Source of the DNA: UBA11512 sp964623895
Lineage (GTDB): Bacteria > Bacillota > Clostridia > Oscillospirales > CAG-272
Assembly (NCBI GenBank): GCA_964623895.1
Contig: CAZUWA010000052.1
Location: forward strand, 1 to 5,908
DNA length: 5,908 nucleotides
Direction of reading: 5' to 3'
In this document: in pieces, positions 1-5,753 of the stretch
How the letters are laid out: each line of letters opens with the position of its first letter
Position numbering within the stretch: the first letter of the stretch is position 1
The notes under the pieces: generated by a model
Database searches by the model: none
The model's input: the letters and a program-made list of their open reading frames with translations, nothing else
What the model was told of the DNA's origin: nothing
Position numbers and translations under genes: made by a program

Positions 1-18
1 ACGGTACCGAGGTTTTTT
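1..18. terminator. possible partial terminator cut by the window edge
   Basis: The window opens with a GC-rich stretch containing the 8-bp palindrome CGGTACCG, followed by AGG and a run of six T at 13-18. ACCGAGG followed by T6 looks like the 3' arm and tail of a rho-independent terminator for rightward transcription. The 5' arm would lie outside the window, so pairing cannot be tested. It could equally be chance. Confidence 0.2.
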
Positions 19-32
19 CGTGCCTTTTTGTG

Positions 33-52
33 CCTTCCGCACAGCGGAAAGG
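33..52. other. short stem-loop without a T-tract
   Basis: CCTTCCGC (33-40) pairs with GCGGAAAGG (44-52) around an ACA loop; one A is bulged. It lies just beyond the end of the broken small gene on the minus strand, where a terminator for the aroF unit would be expected. Neither strand has a run of T after the stem (minus strand continues CACAAAAAGG), so it is not a canonical rho-independent terminator. It may cap the 3' end of the aroF transcript or be incidental. Confidence 0.35.
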
Positions 53-71
53 AATGGTCATAATTATGAAG

Positions 72-260
72 TTACAAGCAAGAAATTTCGCTGTCCGAAA
101 ACCAAAAATCGTTGATATCACTGCGTTTTTCAAAAAGTTCTGTATCACCACTCGCACCATTCTGACCGTCAGGATCTGCCTGTTCTGCAGTGTAAAGGAA
201 GGGCTATTCTTATCTCTTAATTTGCCGCAAGATATTATCCAACTGTTTCCTTTTTATCAT
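72..260 (-). pseudogene. remnant of a small gene translationally coupled to aroF
   Basis: An ATG at 260-258 overlaps the aroF stop TGA (259-257) in the classic ATGA arrangement. It opens a frame reading MIKRKQLDNILRQIKR, then TAA (212-210), one Glu codon, TAG (206-204), and then 43 further sense codons to a TAA at 74-72. The downstream part (starting PFLYTAEQADPDGQNG, ending FWFSDSEISCL) is acidic, has a coding-like codon pattern (GAT, GAC, GGT, AGT, GAA, ATC, AAC) and has no start codon of its own. A second possible start is TTG 242 preceded by AAAAAGGA at 254-248. The simplest reading is a coding frame of about 62 residues inactivated by two nonsense changes three codons apart. Two compensating frameshifts would also fit, because the +1 frame is open across both stops. 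I do not recognise the family. Readthrough cannot be excluded, but TAA ends other genes here, so a changed code is unlikely. Confidence 0.5.
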
Positions 261-1282
261 TTCAGTTTTTCCACGATGGTATAGATCAGTCTCTCCGTTT
301 TCTTCCAACCGAGACACGGATCTGTGATGGAACAACCGTAGCGCCCCTCGCCGATCTTCTGATTACCGTCTTCGATATAACTTTCGATCATCAATCCCTT
401 AACCAGTTTTTGGATGTCGGGGTTGTAATTTCGGCTTTCCAAGACCTCATATGCGATGCGCACTTGCTCTTCGTATTTCTTGCCGGAATTGCTGTGGTTA
501 CAGTCTATAATCGCCGCAGGATTTGCAAGGCCCATACGCACGTATTCATTATGTAGGAAGAGAAGATCCTCATAGTGATAATTAGCCATCGATTGCCCGT
601 GCTTGTTGACATATCCGCGCAGGATGGCGTGTGCCAAGGGATTTCCTTCACTCTGCACTTCCCAACCTCTGTATAAAAATTTATGCGGATGCTGTGCAGC
701 CAACACAGAATTCATCATAACGGAAATATCGCCGGAAGTGGGGTTCTTCATACCGACAGGCACTTGTATGCCGCTGGCAACCAATCGGTGCTGTTGGTTT
801 TCCGTTGATCTCGCACCAACAGCAACATAGGAAAGAATGTCGGAGAGGTAGCGGTAGTTTTCAGGATACAGCATCTCGTCCGCCGGGAACATTCCACTTT
901 CTGCTGCCACACGTGTGTGCAATTTGCGAATGGCAATCAACCCTTCCAACATATCCGTATCGTGCGTTGGATCGGGCTGATGAAGCATTCCTTTGTAGCC
1001 GCCGCCGTTTGTGCGCGGCTTGTTTGTGTATACGCGCGGTATGATCAACAATTTGTCACTGACCTGCTCGCGCACTCTTGTCAACCGCTCAATATAATCC
1101 ATTACCGAAGTTTCGTTATCCGCCGAACAGGGACCGATGATCAACATAAACCGATCGGACACTCCGGTAAATATTTCCTCTATTTCCTTATCGTATATCT
1201 TCTTTTTTTTCTCCAACTCCGGCACGAGGGGGTATAGTTCCTTGATCTCTTGCGGAATGGGCAATTTACGTAAGAATTTCAC
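257..1282 (-). CDS. aroF: 3-deoxy-7-phosphoheptulonate (DAHP) synthase, type I
   Basis: The enzyme condenses phosphoenolpyruvate and erythrose 4-phosphate to DAHP, the first committed step of the cytoplasmic shikimate pathway to aromatic amino acids. From the GTG at 1282 it is 341 residues, normal for the AroF/AroG/AroH family (about 350). The family motifs are visible in order: LIIGPCS (47-53), TNKPRTNGGGYKG (86-98), GARSTENQQHR (156-166), VPVGMKNPTSGD (174-185), IDCNHSNSGKK (259-269), GLMIES (296-301) and SITDPCLGW (318-326). The metal ligands expected from E. coli AroG correspond to Cys52, His263, Glu300 and Asp321. The GTG 1282 start is preferred over an in-frame TTG at 1306 because AGGTGG lies 8 nt upstream of it, and the TTG would sit almost at the predicted transcript start. 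Position 173 is Gln where AroG has Ser180 of the Phe inhibition site, so feedback control may differ. A broken small gene follows with a 4-nt overlap. Confidence 0.95.
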   Translation of the reverse strand: MKFLRKLPIPQEIKELYPLVPELEKKKKIYDKEIEEIFTGVSDRFMLIIGPCSADNETSVMDYIERLTRVREQVSDKLLIIPRVYTNKPRTNGGGYKGMLHQPDPTHDTDMLEGLIAIRKLHTRVAAESGMFPADEMLYPENYRYLSDILSYVAVGARSTENQQHRLVASGIQVPVGMKNPTSGDISVMMNSVLAAQHPHKFLYRGWEVQSEGNPLAHAILRGYVNKHGQSMANYHYEDLLFLHNEYVRMGLANPAAIIDCNHSNSGKKYEEQVRIAYEVLESRNYNPDIQKLVKGLMIESYIEDGNQKIGEGRYGCSITDPCLGWKKTERLIYTIVEKLK

Positions 1283-1290
1283 GCTCTTTT

Positions 1291-1296
1291 CCACCT
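1291..1296 (-). promoter_or_regulatory. ribosome binding site that sets the aroF start
   Basis: On the minus strand AGGTGG (1296-1291) is followed by 8 nt and then GTG at 1282. No comparable site precedes the upstream in-frame TTG at 1306. This decides the start in favour of GTG 1282, giving an N-terminus MKFLRKLPIPQEI that resembles the usual start of clostridial DAHP synthases. Confidence 0.65.
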
Positions 1297-1316
1297 TTCT
1301 CTTCAAACCGCTCTCT

Positions 1317-1347
1317 ATTATACTCTTGTTTATGAATTTTCTATGAA
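1317..1347 (-). promoter_or_regulatory. probable aroF promoter
   Basis: A perfect -10 hexamer TATAAT lies on the minus strand at 1322-1317. The best upstream -35 candidate is TTCATA at 1347-1342, four of six matches to TTGACA with a long 19-bp spacer, so the -35 is weak. Transcription would begin near 1310, leaving a leader of about 28 nt. That is too short for a T-box, a tryptophan-type attenuator or any riboswitch, so any regulation would have to act at the promoter. Confidence 0.5.
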
Positions 1348-1362
1348 TATTGCCGTTCCTTC

Positions 1363-1391
1363 TTGTAAAATCGGCAAAAAAGTGATAGAAT
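1363..1391 (+). promoter_or_regulatory. SigA-like promoter of the lipoprotein operon
   Basis: TTGTAA (1363-1368) and TAGAAT (1386-1391) are separated by exactly 17 bp, matching a housekeeping sigma-A promoter. Transcription would start near 1398, giving a leader of about 77 nt before the ATG at 1475. It is divergent from the aroF promoter, whose -10 lies about 40 bp to the left, so the two could share regulation. Confidence 0.65.
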
Positions 1392-1404
1392 GAGAAGGAT
1401 ATAG

Positions 1405-1450
1405 CGTGAAAGTAACGCTCTGCTTGATGCGATAGTTATTCTGTTTCACG
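1405..1450 (+). promoter_or_regulatory. stem-loop in the leader of the lipoprotein operon
   Basis: CGTGAAA (1405-1411) is perfectly complementary to TTTCACG (1444-1450). The stem can continue with GTAAC (1412-1416) against GTTAT (1435-1439), including one G-U pair, past a 4-nt bulge, and then GC/GC (1417-1418 with 1429-1430). It occupies most of the predicted leader and ends 14 nt before the Shine-Dalgarno site. It has no T-tract and so is not a terminator. A role in mRNA stability or translation control is inferred only from its position. Confidence 0.4.
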
Positions 1451-1463
1451 ATAGAAACCATGT

Positions 1464-1468
1464 GGGAG
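1464..1468 (+). promoter_or_regulatory. ribosome binding site of the lipoprotein gene
   Basis: GGGAG at 1464-1468 is 6 nt before ATG 1475. It lies inside the longer frame that begins at ATG 1460, which has no such site upstream. It therefore places the true start at 1475 and puts a normal signal peptide (MKKIISLFIL) at the N-terminus. Confidence 0.75.
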
Positions 1469-1474
1469 TTTGCC

Positions 1475-2542
1475 ATGAAAAAAATCATTTCTCTGTTTAT
1501 ACTGATCTGTATGCTATTTTTGACTCTTACAGTATCCGGATGCCAAAAAAAATCTGTTATCGAACCAAGCGGACACAATATGGGTGCTTGGCAACTTGAA
1601 AAACAAGCTACATACAAAGAAAAAGGAATGCTGATCAGAAAATGTCTCGATGCCGGCTGTGATTACTACGAAAAGCATTCCATCAAAGCAGCTTCCGGGC
1701 TTACATATACAGAAGAAGACGGAAAGGTATATCTTTCGGGTGTCGGCAAATTTGACGGTTCTTTTCTTTATGTCGCTTCGACGACCAAATCGGGAAAAAA
1801 GATTGACGGCATTGCCCTTGGGGCATTCTCGGATGATCAAAATCTAAAATATGTATATGTCGAGGACGGGATCGACGAAATCGGAGGGTATGCTTTCTCC
1901 GGCTGTACCTCTCTGCTCTCTGCCAGATTACCTGACAATGTGGGGTCAATGGAAGTCGGTGTATTTATGGGATGCGATCTGCTGTACAGCGTACATCTGC
2001 CTGAATCTATCAAAGCGATCCCCGCAAGTTGCTTCAACAACTGCATTTCTTTAAAAAATGTCAACATTCCCGAAAAAACAGAACAAATCGCCGAAAGCGC
2101 TTTCAATCTTTGCAGGGCACTGACTGAGATCCAACTTCCCGAGGGATTAAAACGCATTGAGAGCAATGCATTCGCCGATTGTGCGGCACTTGCTTCCCCT
2201 GTCTTTCCGCAGAGTCTGGAGGTGATCGGGTTCAGTGCCTTTGCAGGATGTCTGTCTTTCAAAAAGATCGTTTTGCCGGCTGAACTAAAGGCGCTGTATG
2301 ATTGTGCTTTCACCGCCTGCACCGGGCTTGAACGGGTATTTCTCCCCTCAACGATCGCAGAAATCTACGCGCCGTACGGACTCTCCCCATTCTGGCACTG
2401 CGCTCCCACCACTGTTCTTGCCACCAATGCCACAATGCGACCGGAGGGGTGGGGCGAGTATTTCGCAGTGTACGACAGTTATTCCGACAATGCGCCTGAG
2501 ACCTATCAGTCGCTTGAAGTCATCTATAACACGGAGGAATAA
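1475..2542 (+). CDS. BspA-type leucine-rich-repeat lipoprotein
   Basis: This 355-residue protein starts with a lipoprotein signal peptide: MKK, a hydrophobic core (4-19) and the lipobox VSGC with lipidated Cys23. It should be anchored on the outer face of the membrane. Residues 34-72 (H34, W39, A45-T46, G51, R55, C57, C62) resemble a short module common before LRR regions in clostridial surface proteins, but Tyr47 replaces the usual Cys and the Cys pair is wider spaced (CLDAGC). Residues 75-127 are a linker of the GLTYTEEDGKVYLSGVGK type, followed by seven consecutive 23-residue LRR_5 (BspA-like) repeats at 128-288 with the pattern xLPxxxxxIxxxAFxxCxxLxxV. A divergent tail with FWHC and a Trp/Tyr-rich end (289-355) probably caps the repeats. 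Such proteins usually bind proteins, host or matrix ligands; the ligand is unknown. The gene is first in an operon with the membrane protein beginning 2 nt after its stop. Confidence 0.9.
   Translation: MKKIISLFILICMLFLTLTVSGCQKKSVIEPSGHNMGAWQLEKQATYKEKGMLIRKCLDAGCDYYEKHSIKAASGLTYTEEDGKVYLSGVGKFDGSFLYVASTTKSGKKIDGIALGAFSDDQNLKYVYVEDGIDEIGGYAFSGCTSLLSARLPDNVGSMEVGVFMGCDLLYSVHLPESIKAIPASCFNNCISLKNVNIPEKTEQIAESAFNLCRALTEIQLPEGLKRIESNAFADCAALASPVFPQSLEVIGFSAFAGCLSFKKIVLPAELKALYDCAFTACTGLERVFLPSTIAEIYAPYGLSPFWHCAPTTVLATNATMRPEGWGEYFAVYDSYSDNAPETYQSLEVIYNTEE
1856..2338 (+). repeat. seven 69-bp coding repeats (23-residue LRR units)
   Basis: Residues 128-288 of the lipoprotein divide without gaps into seven units of exactly 23 residues (128-150, 151-173, 174-196, 197-219, 220-242, 243-265, 266-288). 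Most have Leu-Pro near the start, a hydrophobic residue and Ile mid-unit, Ala/Val-Phe and then Cys, as in SAFNLC, NAFADC, SAFAGC and CAFTAC. The units are diverged at the DNA level. A degenerate unit (GAFSDDQNLKYV) lies just before. Confidence 0.85.
2533..2537 (+). promoter_or_regulatory. ribosome binding site of the membrane-protein gene, inside the lipoprotein gene end
   Basis: GGAGG at 2533-2537 lies within the last codons of the lipoprotein gene and 7 nt before ATG 2545. The stop TAA (2540-2542) falls between the site and the start. Ribosomes ending the first gene would finish on the initiation region of the second, which points to coupled translation. Confidence 0.85.
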
Positions 2543-2544
2543 AA

Positions 2545-3165
2545 ATGCACGAAGAACTTTATCTTCCTGAAAGCAAAGCGCTTAAAAACATTTTGCTCGT
2601 TTTGGGAATGCTCATTCTTCCCTTTTCCCTGCTCTCCTTCGGACTACGCAACGGCAAATTCTTTTTGGAAATGCAGTTTGACTTGGTTTTTTTGGTCGCA
2701 TCTTTCACTGTATCTTCCGCACGCTTCCTCCCGATCAAAGAAAAAAAGCAGTTGATCTGCCTTCCTTATTATTCTCTCTTGATTCTGCTCTTCCTGCGAT
2801 TTGGAACGGTCACCCTCTTTGATCGTGTGATTTCTTTTGAAAGATATCTGCCGTCAGCACTGTTAATGATCGCATCCTTCGGGTACTCCTTCATTTTCTA
2901 TTTTATTACCGAAGGAAAAATGCGCACCAAAGTCTTCTTGTGGATCTGGAGCATTCTGATGGAACTGATCGCTCTCCTCAGCGCGGCATTCGCCATTCCA
3001 CCCTTTGTCGTGTACGACGAAATCACCGAAGGACAGCAGATATTCAACATCAGCACGTTCATCGTGTTCATTCTCTTCAACACAGCGCCGCTTGTGATCG
3101 CATTCTTCTTGAAGGATGAGAAAGTCAAAGCAGAGAAAAAACTGCAAAAAGCAAATAAGAATTAA
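2545..3165 (+). CDS. six-helix integral membrane protein of unknown family
   Basis: I do not recognise this 206-residue protein. About six hydrophobic segments can be seen (near 14-34, 43-59, 71-91, 101-121, 129-152, 167-189). The charged loops fit the positive-inside rule with both ends in the cytoplasm: SARFLPIKEKKQ (58-69) and TEGKMRTK (122-129) inside, the acidic VVYDEITEGQQ (155-165) outside, and a Lys-rich tail KDEKVKAEKKLQKANKN (190-206) inside. No catalytic motif, ATP-binding site or cofactor motif is visible. The start is fixed by GGAGG 7 nt upstream. It directly follows the lipoprotein gene with a 2-nt gap and no promoter between, so the two are co-transcribed and may cooperate at the membrane; that partnership is inference. 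The family could be an uncharacterised clostridial membrane protein with no link to the LRR protein. Confidence 0.85.
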   Translation: MHEELYLPESKALKNILLVLGMLILPFSLLSFGLRNGKFFLEMQFDLVFLVASFTVSSARFLPIKEKKQLICLPYYSLLILLFLRFGTVTLFDRVISFERYLPSALLMIASFGYSFIFYFITEGKMRTKVFLWIWSILMELIALLSAAFAIPPFVVYDEITEGQQIFNISTFIVFILFNTAPLVIAFFLKDEKVKAEKKLQKANKN

Positions 3166-3173
3166 ATGAAAAA

Positions 3174-3209
3174 CGCGGCTGTTGCATATTAAGCAACAGC
3201 CCGCTCTTT
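3174..3209. terminator. bidirectional terminator between convergent genes
   Basis: GCGGCTGTTGC (3175-3185) pairs with GCAACAGCCCGC (3193-3204) around the loop ATATTAA, with one bulged C. On the minus strand the stem is followed by TTTTT (3173-3169), a good rho-independent terminator for the CvpA-like gene, whose stop codon (3210-3208) is only 3 nt before the stem. On the plus strand the tail is TCTTTATT, a weaker terminator for the lipoprotein operon, whose stop ends at 3165. Confidence 0.85.
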
Positions 3210-5523
3210 ATTCTGTAATACCCATAAAGTAACAGATCAAATCAAGTTTTTCGGAGATATCCGCGCTGTCCGAATCCGATTCCACGGCATTGCATGCCTC
3301 GATCACAGCTGCCTTATCGCTGTCGGAAAGATTTTTGAAGGATTCCGTCGGATCTGCTTTTCCTTCATTCTTCTCAACAGTACTCTTCACAGAAGCCATA
3401 GCAACGTCAGAGGAAGTTACCTTGGTTATAAACTCTTCAAGGTCTCCCCCAACAGCCTGCTCAATGGCAGTCGATCCTTCAGGGACCGGTTCTTTTAACC
3501 GTTCAGAAGCTGTAAAAGCAAGACTGACCATCTCGGTAATACCTTCTTGTTCACGAATACGCTCTTCTTCATTTGTTATATCGGCATTTGCCATATTCAC
3601 TATCAAATCGCCGATCATCCCACTGACTGCGTCAGTATTGGCAGAAGTATTGGAAAGCTTACCAATAACTTCGCCCGTTACGGCAGTTTTGAGAATCTCG
3701 GCCGTTTCGGGCGTCGCATCTGTCAAAAGTGTTCCGACAAGATCGTTAATACCGTTCTTCTCCGTGTTTTCTTTGTCGGAAACGCTCATTTTCTGAACCG
3801 CAACAGTCAATACCCGAGCAGATTCGAAAAGATTTGCGAATTTACCGTAAGATTCTTTTCCATAATTTTCAACGTCGCTAACCAGTGCAGCAGTCGCATC
3901 ATCGATGAATTCTATCGTAAAAATGCCGCCTACTTTGTCGTTCATCGTCGGAAGAACCGCGTTTAAAAGTGACTTTATACCGTCCGTACCGATGTATGGA
4001 TGGAGTCCAAAGCCTACAAGCACATCAGAAAATGCCTTGGTATCCAACTTTTCAAAATCGGCATCAGAGAAATTGTCGGTCGACGAGGAAAGTCTCGTCA
4101 TACCGGAGAGCAAACACTTGAATGCATTGATCTCCGATTCGACATCAGGTTTTCCGCTTTCCATCTGCGCGCGGATGTTGCTTTTCACCGTTTCAATACT
4201 TTCTTCAAAGTCAGCATCCTCAAATTGACCGTTTGAAAAGTCGACATAGTCAAGCGAAACAAGCAACGCTTTGTCAACGGTATCGGAAAGAATATCGCAG
4301 GAACGCAACGCGCAGACCGCCTCGGTAACAAACACTTCCTCTTCCAATTTGACGACCAAAGCATCTTTATCATCAATATTCGCAAATATTCCGTGGCGCA
4401 CAGAAATTGTAAAAATATCCGCAAGAGTATCAAAAGAGTCTGAAATATCCTCTACCGAAGCATTTTGCATGCTGTCTACAGCCACATGATACAGATCGTT
4501 CTTCAGATTCTTTTCTTCCGGCAATTGTTCAGCGAGTTTCATCGCAACAAAAACGCCATCGTGAATCAAGCCATACAAGAAGGAATTTTCACGAGTGACC
4601 GTCACAATGTTATCCACCGCGTTGATCTGATCCTCCCCATATTGCTTCGGCTCTACATCGATCAAGGACTGGCACTCTTTCAAAGCACTAACACCATCTC
4701 GCACGATCTCAAAGAAATTAAAGTACTGCCCATCACATTTGAACCGTGCAAAGACTGAATCGGTAAAATCAGCCAACGGAAGTCGGGAGATCACCACAGG
4801 AGGCGACTTTTTTGCTGTATCACAGAACTCGGAAACGGAATCGCACATAGCACGGATCACCGCATTGTCATTTTCGTTTTCCGCAGTAGTTTCTGAAGCA
4901 TTTAAGGACGATTCAACAGCATCGCTTGCCGTCTCTATAACGGAGACGCCGTTGCCGATGATCGTATAGATCGGCAATACCAACAAAAGCGCAATGATCA
5001 CAGCATCCGCAACACCGATAAACAATCCGCCGACCTTCATCCCCATTTTTTTGGAAGAAGCGGCAAGAGGAAGTTTTACTAACACATCAACAACCGGTTT
5101 GGAAACTGACAGCAGTACAATCAACAGAACAAAGTAGAAAATCAATGCAAGCAGGAAGGACAACAGTCCACGAACCGCACCGGTACTGTATGTAAGAGAG
5201 CCAAGCATCTCGGATATATCGGAAAGATCGATCGGAATCAAAGAAATCAAACCGTTCAGTGCCGACTTCAGTACAAGAGTTGAGACAATATCCGCGAAGA
5301 TCTTGGCAAAAAATACAGACAGCGCACCAGCTACCACCGAACAGCCCAAAGAGATCAGAGCACGGTAAACGCCTCGTTTATAGCCTTTCACCATTTGAAC
5401 AGGTAACAGAACCAACAACGGAATAAGAATCGGCAAAAGCAACAACAAAAACAAGATCAACGATCCGTATTGCTCTACAAATGATGCCACATCGGCTAAA
5501 GCAGAAAGAACTTGATTCATCAT
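3208..5523 (-). CDS. membrane protein with CvpA-like N-terminal domain and large acidic C-terminal region
   Basis: From ATG 5523 the protein is 771 residues. The N-terminal 195 residues carry about four membrane helices (near 22-42, 54-74, 119-140, 165-189). Between the first two is a basic turn VKGYKRGVYRALISLG, and before the fourth is SSKKMGMKVGGLFIGVADA. This is the layout of the CvpA family (GxxRGxxR near the start; a small-residue, Gly-rich segment leading into the last helix), a family linked to colicin V export in E. coli but poorly understood elsewhere. Residues 196-771 are mostly helical, hydrophilic and acidic, with scattered Cys and no catalytic motif I recognise; a motif like SDADFE occurs twice (near 435 and 486). 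Basic loops between helices 1-2 and 3-4 suggest that this C-terminal part is outside the cell. Usual CvpA proteins are under about 200 residues, so the extension is the notable part. It has its own promoter. Assignment to CvpA is by pattern, not alignment. Confidence 0.85.
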   Translation of the reverse strand: MMNQVLSALADVASFVEQYGSLILFLLLLLPILIPLLVLLPVQMVKGYKRGVYRALISLGCSVVAGALSVFFAKIFADIVSTLVLKSALNGLISLIPIDLSDISEMLGSLTYSTGAVRGLLSFLLALIFYFVLLIVLLSVSKPVVDVLVKLPLAASSKKMGMKVGGLFIGVADAVIIALLLVLPIYTIIGNGVSVIETASDAVESSLNASETTAENENDNAVIRAMCDSVSEFCDTAKKSPPVVISRLPLADFTDSVFARFKCDGQYFNFFEIVRDGVSALKECQSLIDVEPKQYGEDQINAVDNIVTVTRENSFLYGLIHDGVFVAMKLAEQLPEEKNLKNDLYHVAVDSMQNASVEDISDSFDTLADIFTISVRHGIFANIDDKDALVVKLEEEVFVTEAVCALRSCDILSDTVDKALLVSLDYVDFSNGQFEDADFEESIETVKSNIRAQMESGKPDVESEINAFKCLLSGMTRLSSSTDNFSDADFEKLDTKAFSDVLVGFGLHPYIGTDGIKSLLNAVLPTMNDKVGGIFTIEFIDDATAALVSDVENYGKESYGKFANLFESARVLTVAVQKMSVSDKENTEKNGINDLVGTLLTDATPETAEILKTAVTGEVIGKLSNTSANTDAVSGMIGDLIVNMANADITNEEERIREQEGITEMVSLAFTASERLKEPVPEGSTAIEQAVGGDLEEFITKVTSSDVAMASVKSTVEKNEGKADPTESFKNLSDSDKAAVIEACNAVESDSDSADISEKLDLICYFMGITE

Positions 5524-5528
5524 AAACG

Positions 5529-5535
5529 CACCTTT
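5529..5535 (-). promoter_or_regulatory. ribosome binding site that sets the start of the CvpA-like gene
   Basis: AAAGGTG (5535-5529, minus strand) has its GG 7 nt upstream of ATG 5523. An in-frame GTG at 5541 and ATG at 5538 precede it, but they have no site of their own and lie only about 7-10 nt after the predicted transcript start. ATG 5520 directly follows ATG 5523 and is a minor alternative. Confidence 0.75.
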
Positions 5536-5554
5536 CATCACATTTTGTTCAATT

Positions 5555-5583
5555 ATTTTATCACATTTTTAATGGGAAGTCAA
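5555..5583 (-). promoter_or_regulatory. SigA-like promoter of the CvpA-like gene
   Basis: On the minus strand TTGACT (5583-5578) and TAAAAT (5560-5555) are separated by exactly 17 bp, a strong match to a housekeeping promoter. Transcription would begin near 5548, giving a leader of about 25 nt. The left end of the inverted-repeat element (5615) lies 31 bp upstream of the -35. Confidence 0.75.
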
Positions 5584-5614
5584 TGGATTTCTCTCAAAAA
5601 TGTAGTTTTGTCAT

Positions 5615-5737
5615 TGTATTGTTACAATAGATGTGAGACTGGAGAAGAAAAAAGAATAGACAAAGTGACCGAGTTCTGTTAAAATAGAATCACCACAACT
5701 CACTCAATTTTGGCCTCACATCTATTGTAACACTACA
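5615..5737. repeat. 123-bp MITE-like element with near-perfect 23-bp terminal inverted repeats
   Basis: GTTACAATAGATGTGAG (5621-5637) is the exact reverse complement of CTCACATCTATTGTAAC (5715-5731). Pairing continues outward through TGTATT (5615-5620) and ACTACA (5732-5737) with a single mismatch, so 22 of 23 positions match. The 77-bp interior encodes nothing convincing. Size and structure fit a miniature inverted-repeat transposable element or a solo relic of an insertion sequence. I see no clear target-site duplication and cannot name the parent family. The left arm also contains its own dyad TATTGT-T-ACAATA (5617-5629), so paired protein-binding sites between the divergent promoters are an alternative. 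Transcribed, the whole would fold into a long hairpin. Confidence 0.75.
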
Positions 5738-5753
5738 AAAAACTTATAAAAAA

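Noticed and set aside
1..61. Minus-strand frame from ATG 61 (MTIPFRCAEGTKRHEK...) running off the window
   Set aside because: No Shine-Dalgarno site precedes the ATG, the frame runs through the 33-52 stem-loop, and only 20 codons are visible.
72..260. Use of an alternative genetic code (TAA/TAG as sense)
   Set aside because: The lipoprotein, six-helix protein and CvpA-like genes all end at TAA directly before a start codon or terminator, so TAA is a normal stop here.
66..284. Rightward frame of about 72 codons (MKLQARNFAVRKPK...)
   Set aside because: It is strongly basic and Phe/Cys-rich, as expected for the antisense of the acidic minus-strand frame 204-72. It overlaps the end of aroF tail to tail, and its purine-rich upstream stretch is about 12 nt from the ATG. 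The minus-strand frame has the better codon pattern.
603..1237. Rightward frames opposite aroF
   Set aside because: They are antisense shadows of a clearly conserved enzyme gene and lack ribosome binding sites or recognisable domains.
1283..1306. TTG 1306 as aroF start
   Set aside because: It lies about 4 nt after the predicted transcript start, has no Shine-Dalgarno site, and would absorb the AGGTGG that serves GTG 1282.
1406..1435. Nine-codon leader peptide GTG...TAG (MKVTLCLMR) with AGAAGG upstream
   Set aside because: The predicted transcript start (about 1398) would remove most of the ribosome binding site, the codons are not enriched for one amino acid, and no attenuator with a T-tract follows.
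5524..5541. GTG 5541 or ATG 5538 as start of the CvpA-like gene
   Set aside because: Both lie too close to the predicted transcript start and have no ribosome binding site, whereas ATG 5523 has AAAGG at ideal spacing.
5615..5737. CRISPR array or transposase gene
   Set aside because: There are only two repeat copies, in inverted not direct orientation, and the 77-bp interior has no coding frame.
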